A program made the translations under genes and the position numbers. DNA of 30,783 bases from a bacterium (lineage in GTDB: Bacteria > Spirochaetota > UBA4802 > UBA5550), in the NCBI GenBank assembly GCA_024224995.1, contig JAAENB010001194.1:1-30783 (forward strand), written 5' to 3'. Of this stretch, positions 8,842-16,863 are shown piece after piece. How positions within the stretch are numbered: the stretch's first letter is position 1; the number at the start of each line of letters is the position of its first letter. The notes beneath the pieces were generated by a model. That model saw only the letters and a list, made by a program, of their open reading frames with translations, was not told the origin of the DNA and made no database searches.

Positions 8842-8883
8842 TTATCCACAAAGTTATTAACACTATCCACAAAATTATTCACC
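8842..8883 (+). promoter_or_regulatory. Tandem array of four DnaA-box-like 9-mers
   Basis: Four same-direction 9-mers start at 8842 (TTATCCACA, a perfect consensus box), 8854 (TTATTAACA), 8863 (CTATCCACA) and 8875 (TTATTCACC); each of the last three differs from TTATNCACA at one position. Starts are spaced 12, 9 and 12 bp. A further TTATCAACA lies on the minus strand at 9110-9118. The surroundings are very AT-rich and gene-free. This could be a replication-initiation or DnaA-binding region, but dnaA/dnaN are not nearby, so the role is open. Confidence 0.5.
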
Positions 8884-9032
8884 ATGTACATTAATTTACT
8901 AAATTTTTTTCATCGTATAACAGTCCGTTTGGTTGATCTTTTTGAAATATCACTCATGGAATGTGACATAAAATCTTAAATGCTGAATAGATCAGGAGAT
9001 AAAATGAATAATGACTCGGTATTTTCATAAAA

Positions 9033-9061
9033 AAAGAGATTTAATTATTAAAGAGATTTAA
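9033..9061 (+). repeat. AT-rich 12-mer direct repeat
   Basis: AAAGAGATTTAA occurs at 9033-9044 and again at 9050-9061, 17 bp apart, in an AT-rich stretch about 150 bp beyond the DnaA-box-like array. Repeated AT-rich 12- or 13-mers beside DnaA boxes are what a DNA-unwinding element looks like; here that is only suggestive. Confidence 0.4.
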
Positions 9062-9074
9062 AAAAGTCTTAAAT

Positions 9075-9094
9075 AACAGAAAGATCTTTCTGTT
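9075..9094. other. 20-bp perfect palindrome
   Basis: AACAGAAAGATCTTTCTGTT is its own reverse complement. It lies between the AT-rich direct repeats and the reverse-strand DnaA-box-like 9-mer at 9110, followed by TATCTTTTTGA. It could be a protein-binding site, or a terminator for coaX transcripts, though it is 340 bp beyond that gene. Confidence 0.45.
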
Positions 9095-9170
9095 TATCTT
9101 TTTGATTAATGTTGATAAGTTATGGAGAAGAGAAAATGAAGTGAAGAATGGGATAGAGTAAGGAGGGGAG

Positions 9171-9549
9171 GTGATTGGTGGCCCGGGTGGGCGGGTTATT
9201 CTTAACCGATCACCGGTTACCCGGCCCAAAGGGCCACTGATTACCTTCCCCCTGCCGGGTCAACACCACAGAGGGGGAATCCCAAATAAACACCGTGAGG
9301 GCACGGCACGCCGTGCCCCTACACGTACCGAATACCCTCGCAGGGGCCGCACTCCTTCCCGGAATCTCCATAGCCCTGGCCTGAAACCAGCCAGTAAAGG
9401 CGTTGCACTGCAACGTCTCTCAGAACCAAACCCCTCGCAGGGGTCGCACACCTTTTCCGGAGCATCTTCGGAAACAGACCCCGGTATCACCACAGTTTCT
9501 GACCTATTTTTTCCCGGCCATCCGGTGTCTGAGCGGAGCCGAAGACCCG
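9171..9549. repeat. Mosaic of dispersed repeat modules
   Basis: This non-coding block combines modules seen elsewhere in the window. GGTGATTGGTGGCCC at 9171-9185 pairs loosely with 9231-9245 and resembles 14811-14825. The stretch 9257-9297 matches the left edge of the window in inverted orientation. GGGCACGG-CACG-CCGTGCCC at 9299-9318 is a hairpin. 9398-9420 equals 79-101. 9464-9480 nearly equals 57-73. 9477-9549 is an inverted copy of repeat A. Open frames across it have no protein-like features and repeat across unrelated loci, so I annotate no gene here. Confidence 0.8.
9477..9549 (-). repeat. Dispersed repeat A, copy 2 (inverted)
   Basis: The reverse complement matches 1672-1744 at 72 of 73 positions. 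It ends 12 bases short of the stop codon of the propeller-like gene that converges on it from the right, so like copy 1 it abuts a gene's 3' end. Confidence 0.85.
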
Positions 9550-9561
9550 GGTCACCGTCCC

Positions 9562-10782
9562 CTACTCCCCAACAAGCTTCTTATAAACGCGAATCTTCTT
9601 CCTTATATACTCAGCGGAGTATTCATTATCCCAATAGGACTTATTACTAAGAAGTATTTCGTACAGGTTCAGGATCTTTTTGGAAGACCGTTTAATAGTG
9701 AGGCGGTTTTTCTTAATGGAGTCAATATCGGTAATAAAAAGCCGTTTAAACAGAAGGGAGGTAAATTTACTGCCGCCCGGGGAGAAGAGGATATCTTCTC
9801 CTTCAAGGCCTGTATTAAAAAGGCTCTCATTACGGATATCATAAACCTGGATAACCTGGTTGTTTAAAAAAGATATAAGTTGAGGATACCGGGAAAGCCG
9901 GATATTGGTATTTAAAGAATGGGAAAGCAGCTTTTTATCGGAGCCGGTTTTAGTATTAAACAGGTGAACGGAAAAATTCCCGGGATAGCCTTTTCTAAAG
10001 ACAAACTCATTATTGTTGATCCAATCAACCTCTTCAACAGAAGTAATACCGGAAACGAGGCTGCCCGAGTCACCAACAATAACCTTGGCTCTATAGGAAC
10101 CGCCGCTGCCGTGGACAATAAGCAATTTTGTTTTATTCGGGGAAAGCCAGGCAATAGCAGGGGAGCCGGAACCGTAAATGTCGGCATAAAATGACCGGTC
10201 TTTAACCAGGCGTTTTATTCCCGATTCAGGAAACAGCTCAACAATACCTTTTCCATTTTCAAAGAGAATAGAGTTCCCGCCGGGAGTAACGGAAAAATCG
10301 AGAAAGGGATAGGGGGTAGTGGAAAGCTTAAACGTACGGCTTCGGATATTTAACAGGATCGTTTCACCAACAGGATACCCGTCACTCTTTATAACCAACC
10401 GTTTGATAAAAACATATTTCCCATTAGGGCTAACCCGCACTGTGGTAATAGTACCACCCAGCCTGGTTACTTCCGACCGCCGTTTCCGGGACAGGTTGTA
10501 GGTATACACAACATTCGTGCCGGAGAATTCCTGAATATATACAACAGTATTTCTCTGAACCCACCCGGCAAAGATAACATTTTTGTCGATATACTGAGAA
10601 TTAATAGCATAATAAAGCCCGGTTTTCTTCCGCAAAAGCTGCTTATATAAAGAAGAATCCGTTTTAATATACATTTTATCCAGATCAATATCCCGCGCGT
10701 TTGCGGCAGAAAGGCCGCAAAAAAGCACGGTCAAAAGAAAGCAGGAAAGCCGCAGCTTATACTTCTTCAAAAACAACCTCAT
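9562..10782 (-). CDS. Secreted protein with beta-propeller-like (WD40/TolB-like) repeats
   Basis: 406 residues with a Sec signal peptide (about 1-29, ending ANA-RDI). The mature part is beta-rich with recurring phrases such as VSPNGKYVFIKR, VTPGGNSILFENGKG, WLSPNKTKLLIVHG and FSPGGSKFTSLLF, typical of blades in TolB/WD40-like propellers; at least four are visible. The last ~60 residues are Lys/Arg-rich helices. No enzyme motif is seen. The start lies 8 bases after the stop codon of the LysM lipoprotein gene without an obvious ribosome site, which suggests translational coupling. The two products may work together at the cell envelope. I recognise no specific family. Confidence 0.72.
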   Translation of the reverse strand: MRLFLKKYKLRLSCFLLTVLFCGLSAANARDIDLDKMYIKTDSSLYKQLLRKKTGLYYAINSQYIDKNVIFAGWVQRNTVVYIQEFSGTNVVYTYNLSRKRRSEVTRLGGTITTVRVSPNGKYVFIKRLVIKSDGYPVGETILLNIRSRTFKLSTTPYPFLDFSVTPGGNSILFENGKGIVELFPESGIKRLVKDRSFYADIYGSGSPAIAWLSPNKTKLLIVHGSGGSYRAKVIVGDSGSLVSGITSVEEVDWINNNEFVFRKGYPGNFSVHLFNTKTGSDKKLLSHSLNTNIRLSRYPQLISFLNNQVIQVYDIRNESLFNTGLEGEDILFSPGGSKFTSLLFKRLFITDIDSIKKNRLTIKRSSKKILNLYEILLSNKSYWDNEYSAEYIRKKIRVYKKLVGE

Positions 10783-10790
10783 AAAGAAGG

Positions 10791-12527
10791 CTATTCAGCT
10801 CCCGGAAAATTCAAGGCATCAACATCAACGGTGTCCTCTTCGATTATCTCTTCCGCATCAGGATCTTCCCCCGTATCTTTGTCACCGGAAGCATCCGAAT
10901 CATCACCACTACTCTCTTCAGCTGTGGAATCCGAAGCATCGGAACTGCTTTCATCACGGGTCGCGTCGGATGTTTTATCACCGGCAGCCTCATCAGGGGA
11001 GCCGGTCTCGTCAGAAGTTTTATCAGCACTTTCATCTGTTGTTTTATCAGTAGCTTCGCCTATGGTATCGGCGGCCTTTTCCGGAGGAGGTTCTTCGGAA
11101 AGGGGTTTCCTCTTTGGAATAGGAGGAATAACAAATTTTTGTCCCGGTAAAATAAGATCGGGATCTTTAATCTGGTCTTTATTCGCTACATAAATAAGAG
11201 GCCACAACCTGGCATCTTTATATACTTTTTTAGCAATACGCCAGAGACAGTCGGTATTTTTCTTCCGGTATCGAACAACATAAATATTTCCGTCTTTACC
11301 GGAAAGGCTGGTTTTTCCCGGAACGATCCCTCTTTTGGCGTATTCTTTATCAATAGAAGCGCTTAAAGCAGCAAGAAACTTTTCCGTTTCTTCAGCTTTG
11401 GCAATGGAATCATCGTACGCGCCCGCGTCTATCATACTTTTTCCATCACTGATCATATCAGCGGCTTCTTCCCTGTCCTCAAAAAATTTATCTTTAGTAT
11501 CCTTATCCCCTATAGCTTCATATTGTAATTCAACAGAAGCCATTATGTCCTCAGCAGCTTCTTTTTCAGCTGCTTTTTCAGCGCCTTTTTTGATCTTTTC
11601 ACGGGCAGCGGCAATAGCAGCTTCGGCGTCGGCGATCTTTGTTACGCCTCCGGAATGATTATTCTCTTTTAATAAGGTTTCGGCCTCATTCAGGCTGGAG
11701 GCAGCCACTTCCAGGTCTTCACCGGCAAATTCAGCGCCCCGGTCATTTTTCAAGGCCTCAATATCATTCCTGAGTTCTTCAACTCTTTTTTGAGCGGAAG
11801 CAACATCAATTTTGGTTTTGGCCAGAGCCAGCTTAGCTGAAGCTTCATCGATATTATTAAAAACCGGCTCCAGTTTCTCATTTGCCAGCTCCTCTTTAGC
11901 TGTAACAAGATGTTCGCCCGCGAGATCGAGCTCTTCTTTCGCTGTATCGCTCGATTCAAGGGCTTCGAGTTCGGCCTTTTCACCTTCCAGCCGTTTAATG
12001 TCGGCAGCTAAACGGGGAATATTTTCTTTCGAAACCCGGACCGCTTCTTTTGCCAGGGGAATAGCTTCTCTTGATTTAAGGTATGAATCCCAGAATTTTG
12101 TTTCTTCGTTAAGACTTTCAGCTTCTTTTATGAGTGCTCCGGCTTTTGCAAAATCATCGGGAGCCAGTTTTTTCGCGTAAAGTTCATCCGCGTCATCATA
12201 TATCTCTTTTGCTTCTTTCAGAGTATCCCGTGCCAGCAGCGGGAGTGATGTTGTAATAGCGGCATTGGCAGCATCAAGAGACTTTTGAGCTTCTTCAGCG
12301 GCTTTTTTCTCTTCTTCGGCCTTTAAAAAGTCATGAGTTTTATAGAGATGCTTGAGGGATTTATCAAGGTTTGCTTTGTCGTATTTATCGGCCTTAACCT
12401 GCTCAGCTCGTTCAATAGCGTATCGTGCTTTTACCATGACCCTTAAAGGAACATCCAGCTGGCATGAGACAAGGAGTGCCAGGGATACGGCAAAAAGAGT
12501 TATTATTGGAATCCTGGTTCTTTTCAT
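10791..12527 (-). CDS. Alanine-rich coiled-coil lipoprotein with LysM domain
   Basis: 578 residues. The signal peptide ends in the lipobox LLVSC (Cys22). Residues about 30-395 are a long Ala/Glu/Lys-rich helical region of repeats (AKEAVRVSKEN, AEAAIAAAREKIKK) like the DUF4398-type helical lipoproteins of spirochaetes. A LysM domain follows at about 415-469 (VVRYRKKNTDCLWRIAKKVY ... LILPGQKFVIPP), which binds peptidoglycan. The last ~100 residues are acidic and Ser/Thr/Asp-rich. The protein probably tethers an outer or inner membrane lipid anchor to the cell wall. The ribosome site GAGGCG precedes the ATG. It is the first gene of a two-gene unit with the propeller-like protein. Confidence 0.87.
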   Translation of the reverse strand: MKRTRIPIITLFAVSLALLVSCQLDVPLRVMVKARYAIERAEQVKADKYDKANLDKSLKHLYKTHDFLKAEEEKKAAEEAQKSLDAANAAITTSLPLLARDTLKEAKEIYDDADELYAKKLAPDDFAKAGALIKEAESLNEETKFWDSYLKSREAIPLAKEAVRVSKENIPRLAADIKRLEGEKAELEALESSDTAKEELDLAGEHLVTAKEELANEKLEPVFNNIDEASAKLALAKTKIDVASAQKRVEELRNDIEALKNDRGAEFAGEDLEVAASSLNEAETLLKENNHSGGVTKIADAEAAIAAAREKIKKGAEKAAEKEAAEDIMASVELQYEAIGDKDTKDKFFEDREEAADMISDGKSMIDAGAYDDSIAKAEETEKFLAALSASIDKEYAKRGIVPGKTSLSGKDGNIYVVRYRKKNTDCLWRIAKKVYKDARLWPLIYVANKDQIKDPDLILPGQKFVIPPIPKRKPLSEEPPPEKAADTIGEATDKTTDESADKTSDETGSPDEAAGDKTSDATRDESSSDASDSTAEESSGDDSDASGDKDTGEDPDAEEIIEEDTVDVDALNFPGAE

Positions 12528-12588
12528 TTTAGCGCCTCTAAATAATGTATGATATATATATATATATACCTATCGGGAATTATATAGT

Positions 12589-12617
12589 ATTAGATACATA
12601 CAGATTTGTAATGTCAA
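12589..12617 (-). promoter_or_regulatory. Sigma70-like promoter for the LysM lipoprotein unit
   Basis: On the minus strand TTGACA (12617-12612) and TCTAAT (12594-12589) are separated by 17 bp. It lies about 60 bases upstream of the LysM lipoprotein start, and a 16-base TA dinucleotide run sits in the leader near 12555-12568. The -35 is perfect; the -10 is a fair match. Confidence 0.5.
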
Positions 12618-12633
12618 TACAAAAAAAATGTTC

Positions 12634-13350
12634 TTAATACAATCTTCCCAGAATAGCGGGCAGCGCGGTTTCCACCCGCAATATTCTCTCTCCAACAGAT
12701 ACGGCTTCAAACCCCTGTTTTTCGAGCATTTCAATCTCATAGGGAATGAAACCGCCTTCCGGGCCCACAGCCAGGGTTACGGGTTCATTAATAAAACGAG
12801 GGCATTCCTTTTCAGATCCGGGATGGGCAACCAGGGCTCTGGTTCCATTAATTATTCCCGGCAATTCATCTTCGGCAAAGGGTTTAAACAATTTCCGGAT
12901 CTCAATCAAGGGTAAAACCGTATCCCGGGCCTGTTCCAGACCAAGGACCATTTCATGAAACAGGTTTTCTTCCTTTAGAACGGGGCTTTCCCAGAAGCTC
13001 TTCTCTACACGCCAGGTCTTAATAATATAAATACGCTTAACTCCAAGGGTTGTGCAATGCTGTATGATCCTTTTCAGCGCTTTGGGCCTTGGCATGGCCA
13101 GTATGATAGTTGCAGGCAAGGGGTCCGGCGGATCTCCTGAGAAATCCACGTCCATTTCAATCGATTCCGCGCTTATGGACCGGATTAACCCATTGCCGGT
13201 TTTCCCATTCAAGAGCCCAACCCGCAAACTATCCCCTTCCACAGCCTTATGGACCGATAAAATATGCTCCAGCCGCCTCCCTTCCAAAACAACCCTTCTT
13301 TTACCGGGATCACCAACAAAATCTTCTTCAAACAACAAAACCAGGTTCAT
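12634..13350 (-). CDS. rsmE: 16S rRNA (uracil1498-N3)-methyltransferase
   Basis: 238 residues. It methylates U1498 of 16S rRNA in the assembled 30S subunit, using S-adenosylmethionine. The SPOUT-fold signatures are clear: an N-terminal PUA-like part (RLEHILSVHKAVEGD), AMPRPKALKRIIQHCTTLGV (86-104), VAVGPEGGF (194-201) and the knot-forming end VGERILRVETALPAIL (219-234). The length is normal. It is read in the same direction as the LysM gene but ends 107 bp before it, with a promoter between them, so it is probably a separate unit. Confidence 0.95.
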   Translation of the reverse strand: MNLVLLFEEDFVGDPGKRRVVLEGRRLEHILSVHKAVEGDSLRVGLLNGKTGNGLIRSISAESIEMDVDFSGDPPDPLPATIILAMPRPKALKRIIQHCTTLGVKRIYIIKTWRVEKSFWESPVLKEENLFHEMVLGLEQARDTVLPLIEIRKLFKPFAEDELPGIINGTRALVAHPGSEKECPRFINEPVTLAVGPEGGFIPYEIEMLEKQGFEAVSVGERILRVETALPAILGRLY

Positions 13351-13480
13351 ATAATCAACAACACACCACTTTTAAGTGTTTTCTTCCTTATAATAGATAT
13401 TTTTTCATAACGAGGGGTAAACCCCCGGGCAGACGATTCCGCCCCGGCTAAAATTCCGATCACCGATCACTGATAACCGA

Positions 13481-14152
13481 TCACCTCCCCTCCACCGCTT
13501 CCCTGTACGAATCCGTAGTATGCTTCCCTATGCGCCCAAAAATCTTCCACCACTGCTGTTTCACCCCAACATGAACCAGGCTATTAACATGCCGGTATCC
13601 CCAGGTTTCATAGGGAACTTTTGGGATAATATCATTACCATTAACTACCCGGATATTGTGCGGGACCCGTCTGTTAAAAGAGCTTACAAAGTGCTTGTTC
13701 CCAACCCGGGGAGAGGCAAAATTACAGCTTTCAAGGTCAATATCGGGAAAATTAAACTGGATATCAACAGCACAAAAGGTAGCCAGGGCAGCGCCGAAAG
13801 AATGTCCCGTAACAATACTCTTTTTTAAGCCGGATCTTTTTATTCTCTCGTGAATAAAATCCCGCACCCCTTCATAAGCGGTCATAAATCCAAAATGGAC
13901 CCTGACTTTTGTGGCATTGTTATTATAGGGGATCTTTTTTCCGGCAAAGAGAATATCTCTCCCCCAATCCAGGGCCGAAGTTGAGCCCCGGAAAACAACC
14001 ACCAGGGTATCGCCATTGTAGATACCGGTAAATCCCTGGGTATCGACTTTATTAAAGAATTCCACTCCGGATATCTTTTCATGACCGGGATTGTCACTTC
14101 CGGAAGCTTTGCATAACTCAAGGTAAAAAAGCGCTTTTTCTTTGTCAAACAT
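13481..14152 (-). CDS. Class 3 lipase-like alpha/beta hydrolase
   Basis: 223 residues. I start at the ATG at 14152 because AAGGAG stands seven bases before it; an open extension of 33 codons upstream has no ribosome site. The class 3 lipase pattern is present: VVVFRGSTSALDW (51-63, oxyanion strand), the nucleophile elbow GHSFG (116-120, Ser118), Asp174 (NGNDIIPKVP) and His211 (KHTTDSY). SCNFASPRVGNKHF is also typical of the family. It should hydrolyse ester bonds of lipids or similar substrates. There is no signal peptide with the chosen start, so it is probably cytoplasmic. The gene stands alone, divergent from the CheX-like gene. Confidence 0.9.
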   Translation of the reverse strand: MFDKEKALFYLELCKASGSDNPGHEKISGVEFFNKVDTQGFTGIYNGDTLVVVFRGSTSALDWGRDILFAGKKIPYNNNATKVRVHFGFMTAYEGVRDFIHERIKRSGLKKSIVTGHSFGAALATFCAVDIQFNFPDIDLESCNFASPRVGNKHFVSSFNRRVPHNIRVVNGNDIIPKVPYETWGYRHVNSLVHVGVKQQWWKIFGRIGKHTTDSYREAVEGR

Positions 14153-14342
14153 AGTATAACTCCTTAATAAATTCCGGGATGAAAAGCTTATATTATACAG
14201 TAGTAATATTAGAGTCAAATATATTCTCTCAAAAAAAGTGACATAACACAATAATTCTCTTGATATTTTATCAGGGAATAATAACTCTGTATGTTAGCTT
14301 ATTTTCGCAAAAAAAAACATAAATAAACAGGTGAGGCATTAA

Positions 14343-14807
14343 ATGAGTAATCATAACCGGTACTCAAAACTGATAGTACGATCGGTAAACCACATCTTTT
14401 CCAAATTCCTTGATGATGATTCAATCGAAGAGATCTACGAGACCCAGGCCGGGCAGCACGACCCACAGGTCGCGGTAGAGATTAAAGGGACTATAAAAGG
14501 GGAGATTATTATCAACCTGCCTCATACCACTCTTGATCATATAACCAAAAAATTCATTGGCGTCAGCAGCAGTAAAAACACCATAAAAAACAGTCACGGT
14601 GATGTTGCCGGAGAACTTGCCAATCTCATAACCGGAACCTTTGCCAACCAGCTTCAGTATGTTAACCACGAACTGGTCCTTTCTCCGCCTGAATTTAACG
14701 ACGACCCTATAGAGATGAAAGCCCTTTTCGACAATGTAAACCTTTCATTCTCATCCAGCTACGGCGGATTTGATATCGACCTTTATTTTAAAGACCTGGA
14801 AGAGTAA
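14343..14807 (+). CDS. CheX-like chemotaxis phosphatase family protein
   Basis: 154 residues. The GDVAGELANLITGTFANQL segment carries the Glu91-x-x-Asn94 pair that CheC/CheX/FliY phosphatases use to dephosphorylate CheY-P, and the rest has the expected alternating pattern (VAVEIKGTIKGEIIINLP; FSSSYGGFDIDLYF). CheC proteins usually have two such helices and CheX one; here one is visible, so CheX is the better fit. No chemotaxis genes are nearby, so the partner response regulator is unknown. The ribosome site AGGTGAGG precedes the ATG. Confidence 0.8.
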   Translation: MSNHNRYSKLIVRSVNHIFSKFLDDDSIEEIYETQAGQHDPQVAVEIKGTIKGEIIINLPHTTLDHITKKFIGVSSSKNTIKNSHGDVAGELANLITGTFANQLQYVNHELVLSPPEFNDDPIEMKALFDNVNLSFSSSYGGFDIDLYFKDLEE

Positions 14808-14836
14808 GGTAATCGGTGGCCCTGTGGGGTCGCACC

Positions 14837-14894
14837 CGGGTCTTCGGCTCCGCTCAGACACCGGATGGCCGGGAAAAAATAGGTCAGAAACTGT
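14837..14894 (+). repeat. Dispersed repeat A, copy 3 (partial)
   Basis: 58 bp matching the first 58 bp of repeat A, and carrying the GGCCGGG variant found in the 9477-9549 copy. It stops at CTGT, after which the other two copies continue with GGTGATACC. Preceded by GGTAATCGGTGGCCC (14811-14825), another shared module. Confidence 0.85.
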
Positions 14895-14938
14895 TTAAAA
14901 AAAATGGATCTGTATCTGTCCGGAGAATATTAACCGGA

Positions 14939-14984
14939 GCCTTTTCTGCTCCCGGGGTTAAAAACCCCGTGAGACAGAAAAGGC
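14939..14984 (+). other. Compound hairpin before the symporter gene
   Basis: GCCTTTTCTG (14939-14948) pairs with CAGAAAAGGC (14975-14984), enclosing an inner hairpin CGGGGTT/AACCCCG (14953-14969). There is no U-tract. It is followed by the repeat module ATCTTCGGAAACAGGCC (14995-15011). The same inner hairpin occurs at 30713-30728. It seems part of the dispersed repeat family. Confidence 0.6.
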
Positions 14985-15044
14985 CCCGGATAATATCTTC
15001 GGAAACAGGCCTGTTTTAAATCAAGTCCCTTAAGAGGTTCCCAT

Positions 15045-16823
15045 ATGGCAACAATTGACATTATCATAATCATAACCTACTTTGTAATAAGTCTGGGAAT
15101 AGCCCTGCTGCTGACCAAAAAAGCAGGCAGAAGCGCCGAGGATTTTTTCCTTTCGGGCCGGAAGCTGCCCTGGTGGATAGCGGGAACAACCATGGTGGCA
15201 ACAACCTTTGCCGCAGACACGCCCCTGGCAATAACAGAGATGGTCGCCAAAAACGGTATTGCCGGGAACTGGCTCTGGTGGAATATGGTAGCGGGAAATA
15301 TCCTCACGGTCTTCTTTTTCGCGAAACTCTGGCGAAGAGCCAATATTCTAACGGACGTAGAATTTATTGAACTGAGATACTCAGGCAAGCCAGCCGCTTT
15401 CTTACGCGGATTCAAGGCCATATACCTGGGCATCTTTATGAACGTGATAATAATGGGGTGGGTAAACGTAGCCCTGGCAACGATCTTTGTTAGATTATTT
15501 GGCATCCCCGAAAATATGATTCTGTACTACATTTTTGGAGCAATGCTCCTGGTAGGATTATACTCAGCCCTTTCCGGACTCTGGGGAATTGCCATAACCG
15601 ACATGTTCCAGTTTTTCATTGCCATGGGCGGGTGCATAGTACTGGCCTATGTAGTTCTTGATCTTCCACAGGTGGGAGGCATTGACGGTCTCAAAGCAGC
15701 ACTGCCAAAACACGTGTTCAACTTTTTTCCCGATATATCAACAGGCGGTAAAACTGCAGCAGTTGGGGCAATAGCGCTTTCCTTTTCCGCTTTTATCGCG
15801 CATATATTCGTTCAATGGTGGGCATCCTGGTATCCCGGTTCCGAACCGGGCGGCGGCGGGTATGTAGCCCAGCGCATGATGTCCGCAAAAGACGAGCGCC
15901 ATTCAATGCTGGCAACACTCTGGTTTACCATCGCGCACTATGCTTTACGGCCCTGGCCCTGGATATTGGTAGCGCTGGCCTCTCTTGTTCTCTACCCGGA
16001 GCTGGCAGCAGATCCCAAAACAGCCAGGTTCGGCTATATTGAAGCAATGAAACATCTCCCTCCCGGACTCCTGGGATTACTGGTGGCAGCATTCCTGGCT
16101 GCTTATATGTCCACTATATCAACCCACCTGAACTGGGGGAGTTCGTATATCATTAATGACCTGTATAAAAGGTTTATTAAAACAGGTGGAGACGAAAAAC
16201 ACTATGTCCTTGCTTCAAGGATAGTCACGATCATCCTGGTAATCCTTTCAAGTTTCCTTATGCTCTACATCTCATCCATAAAACACGCCTGGGAATTCAT
16301 TATAGAATGCGGTGCCGGACTGGGTCTCGTTCTCATACTCAGGTGGTTCTGGCGAAGGATCAATGCCTGGTCGGAGATAGCGGCCATGATAGCCCCGTTC
16401 ATTGCCTTTACCACAATCCAGCTGGCAAACAAGTTCTGGTTAATCGAGTTAGATTTGAAAATAGAGTTCCCAATAAGCCTCTTTTTCATCGTAGGAGCTA
16501 CAACAATCACCTGGATTGTTGTAACCTTTCTTACCAAACCAACAGAAGAAACAAAACTGCAAGAATTCTACGCCAGGGTCCAGCCCAACGGCCCGGGCTG
16601 GAAAAAAGAAGCAGCCAAACACAAAGAAAATAATGCCGATATCATTAAACAGGAGCCTCTTTACAAACTCTTTCTCAACTGGTTCTTAGGGATAGCCATG
16701 GTCTACACCTCGCTCTTTTCCATAGGAAAGATAATATTCAAAGAATATCAAACCGGCTTTATTCTTCTGGCAGTAACAATTCTCCTTTTTGTAATAATAA
16801 GTTTCAGCTTAAAAAAAGAGTAG
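15045..16823 (+). CDS. Sodium:solute symporter (SSS family)
   Basis: 592 residues with about 13-14 hydrophobic segments. The family signature at the N-terminus is clear: AEDFFLSGRKLPWWIAGTTM (31-50), then FAADTPLAITEMV, and a middle LLVAAFLAAYMSTISTHLNWGSSYIINDLY, where the Ser/Thr-rich stretch is the usual sodium-site region. It moves an organic solute with Na+ across the inner membrane. The substrate cannot be told from sequence alone; the downstream convergent alpha-amylase makes a sugar tempting, but this is weak. AAGAGG precedes the ATG. The N-terminal start is well supported by the first transmembrane helix. Confidence 0.92.
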   Translation: MATIDIIIIITYFVISLGIALLLTKKAGRSAEDFFLSGRKLPWWIAGTTMVATTFAADTPLAITEMVAKNGIAGNWLWWNMVAGNILTVFFFAKLWRRANILTDVEFIELRYSGKPAAFLRGFKAIYLGIFMNVIIMGWVNVALATIFVRLFGIPENMILYYIFGAMLLVGLYSALSGLWGIAITDMFQFFIAMGGCIVLAYVVLDLPQVGGIDGLKAALPKHVFNFFPDISTGGKTAAVGAIALSFSAFIAHIFVQWWASWYPGSEPGGGGYVAQRMMSAKDERHSMLATLWFTIAHYALRPWPWILVALASLVLYPELAADPKTARFGYIEAMKHLPPGLLGLLVAAFLAAYMSTISTHLNWGSSYIINDLYKRFIKTGGDEKHYVLASRIVTIILVILSSFLMLYISSIKHAWEFIIECGAGLGLVLILRWFWRRINAWSEIAAMIAPFIAFTTIQLANKFWLIELDLKIEFPISLFFIVGATTITWIVVTFLTKPTEETKLQEFYARVQPNGPGWKKEAAKHKENNADIIKQEPLYKLFLNWFLGIAMVYTSLFSIGKIIFKEYQTGFILLAVTILLFVIISFSLKKE

Positions 16824-16834
16824 CGGTTCTGAAA

Positions 16835-16853
16835 GCGCGGTTACGAACCGCGC
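16835..16853. terminator. Hairpin between convergent symporter and amylase genes
   Basis: GCGCGGTT-ACG-AACCGCGC is an 8-bp perfect stem in the 40-bp gap between two convergent genes. It lacks a U-tract; it may still separate the two transcripts. Confidence 0.55.
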
Positions 16854-16863
16854 CTCCCCTCTA

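Noticed and set aside
9398..9420. Possible CRISPR repeat (a 23-mer also present at 79-101)
   Set aside because: Only two copies, 9.3 kb apart, with no regularly spaced array and no cas genes.
9171..9650. Open frame of 159 codons on the plus strand through the repeat block
   Set aside because: It is made of dispersed repeat modules, runs into the antisense of the propeller-like gene, lacks a protein-like pattern and has Pro/Arg-rich translation typical of GC-rich non-coding DNA.
10831..11193. Ser-rich open frame of 120 codons on the plus strand
   Set aside because: It is the antisense shadow of the acidic tail and LysM domain of the lipoprotein gene, whose minus-strand frame has lipobox and LysM.
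12550..12570. TA dinucleotide run as a phase-variation tract
   Set aside because: It lies in the leader downstream of a plausible promoter and outside the coding frame; at about eight TA units it might vary, but nothing in the sequence shows that it does.
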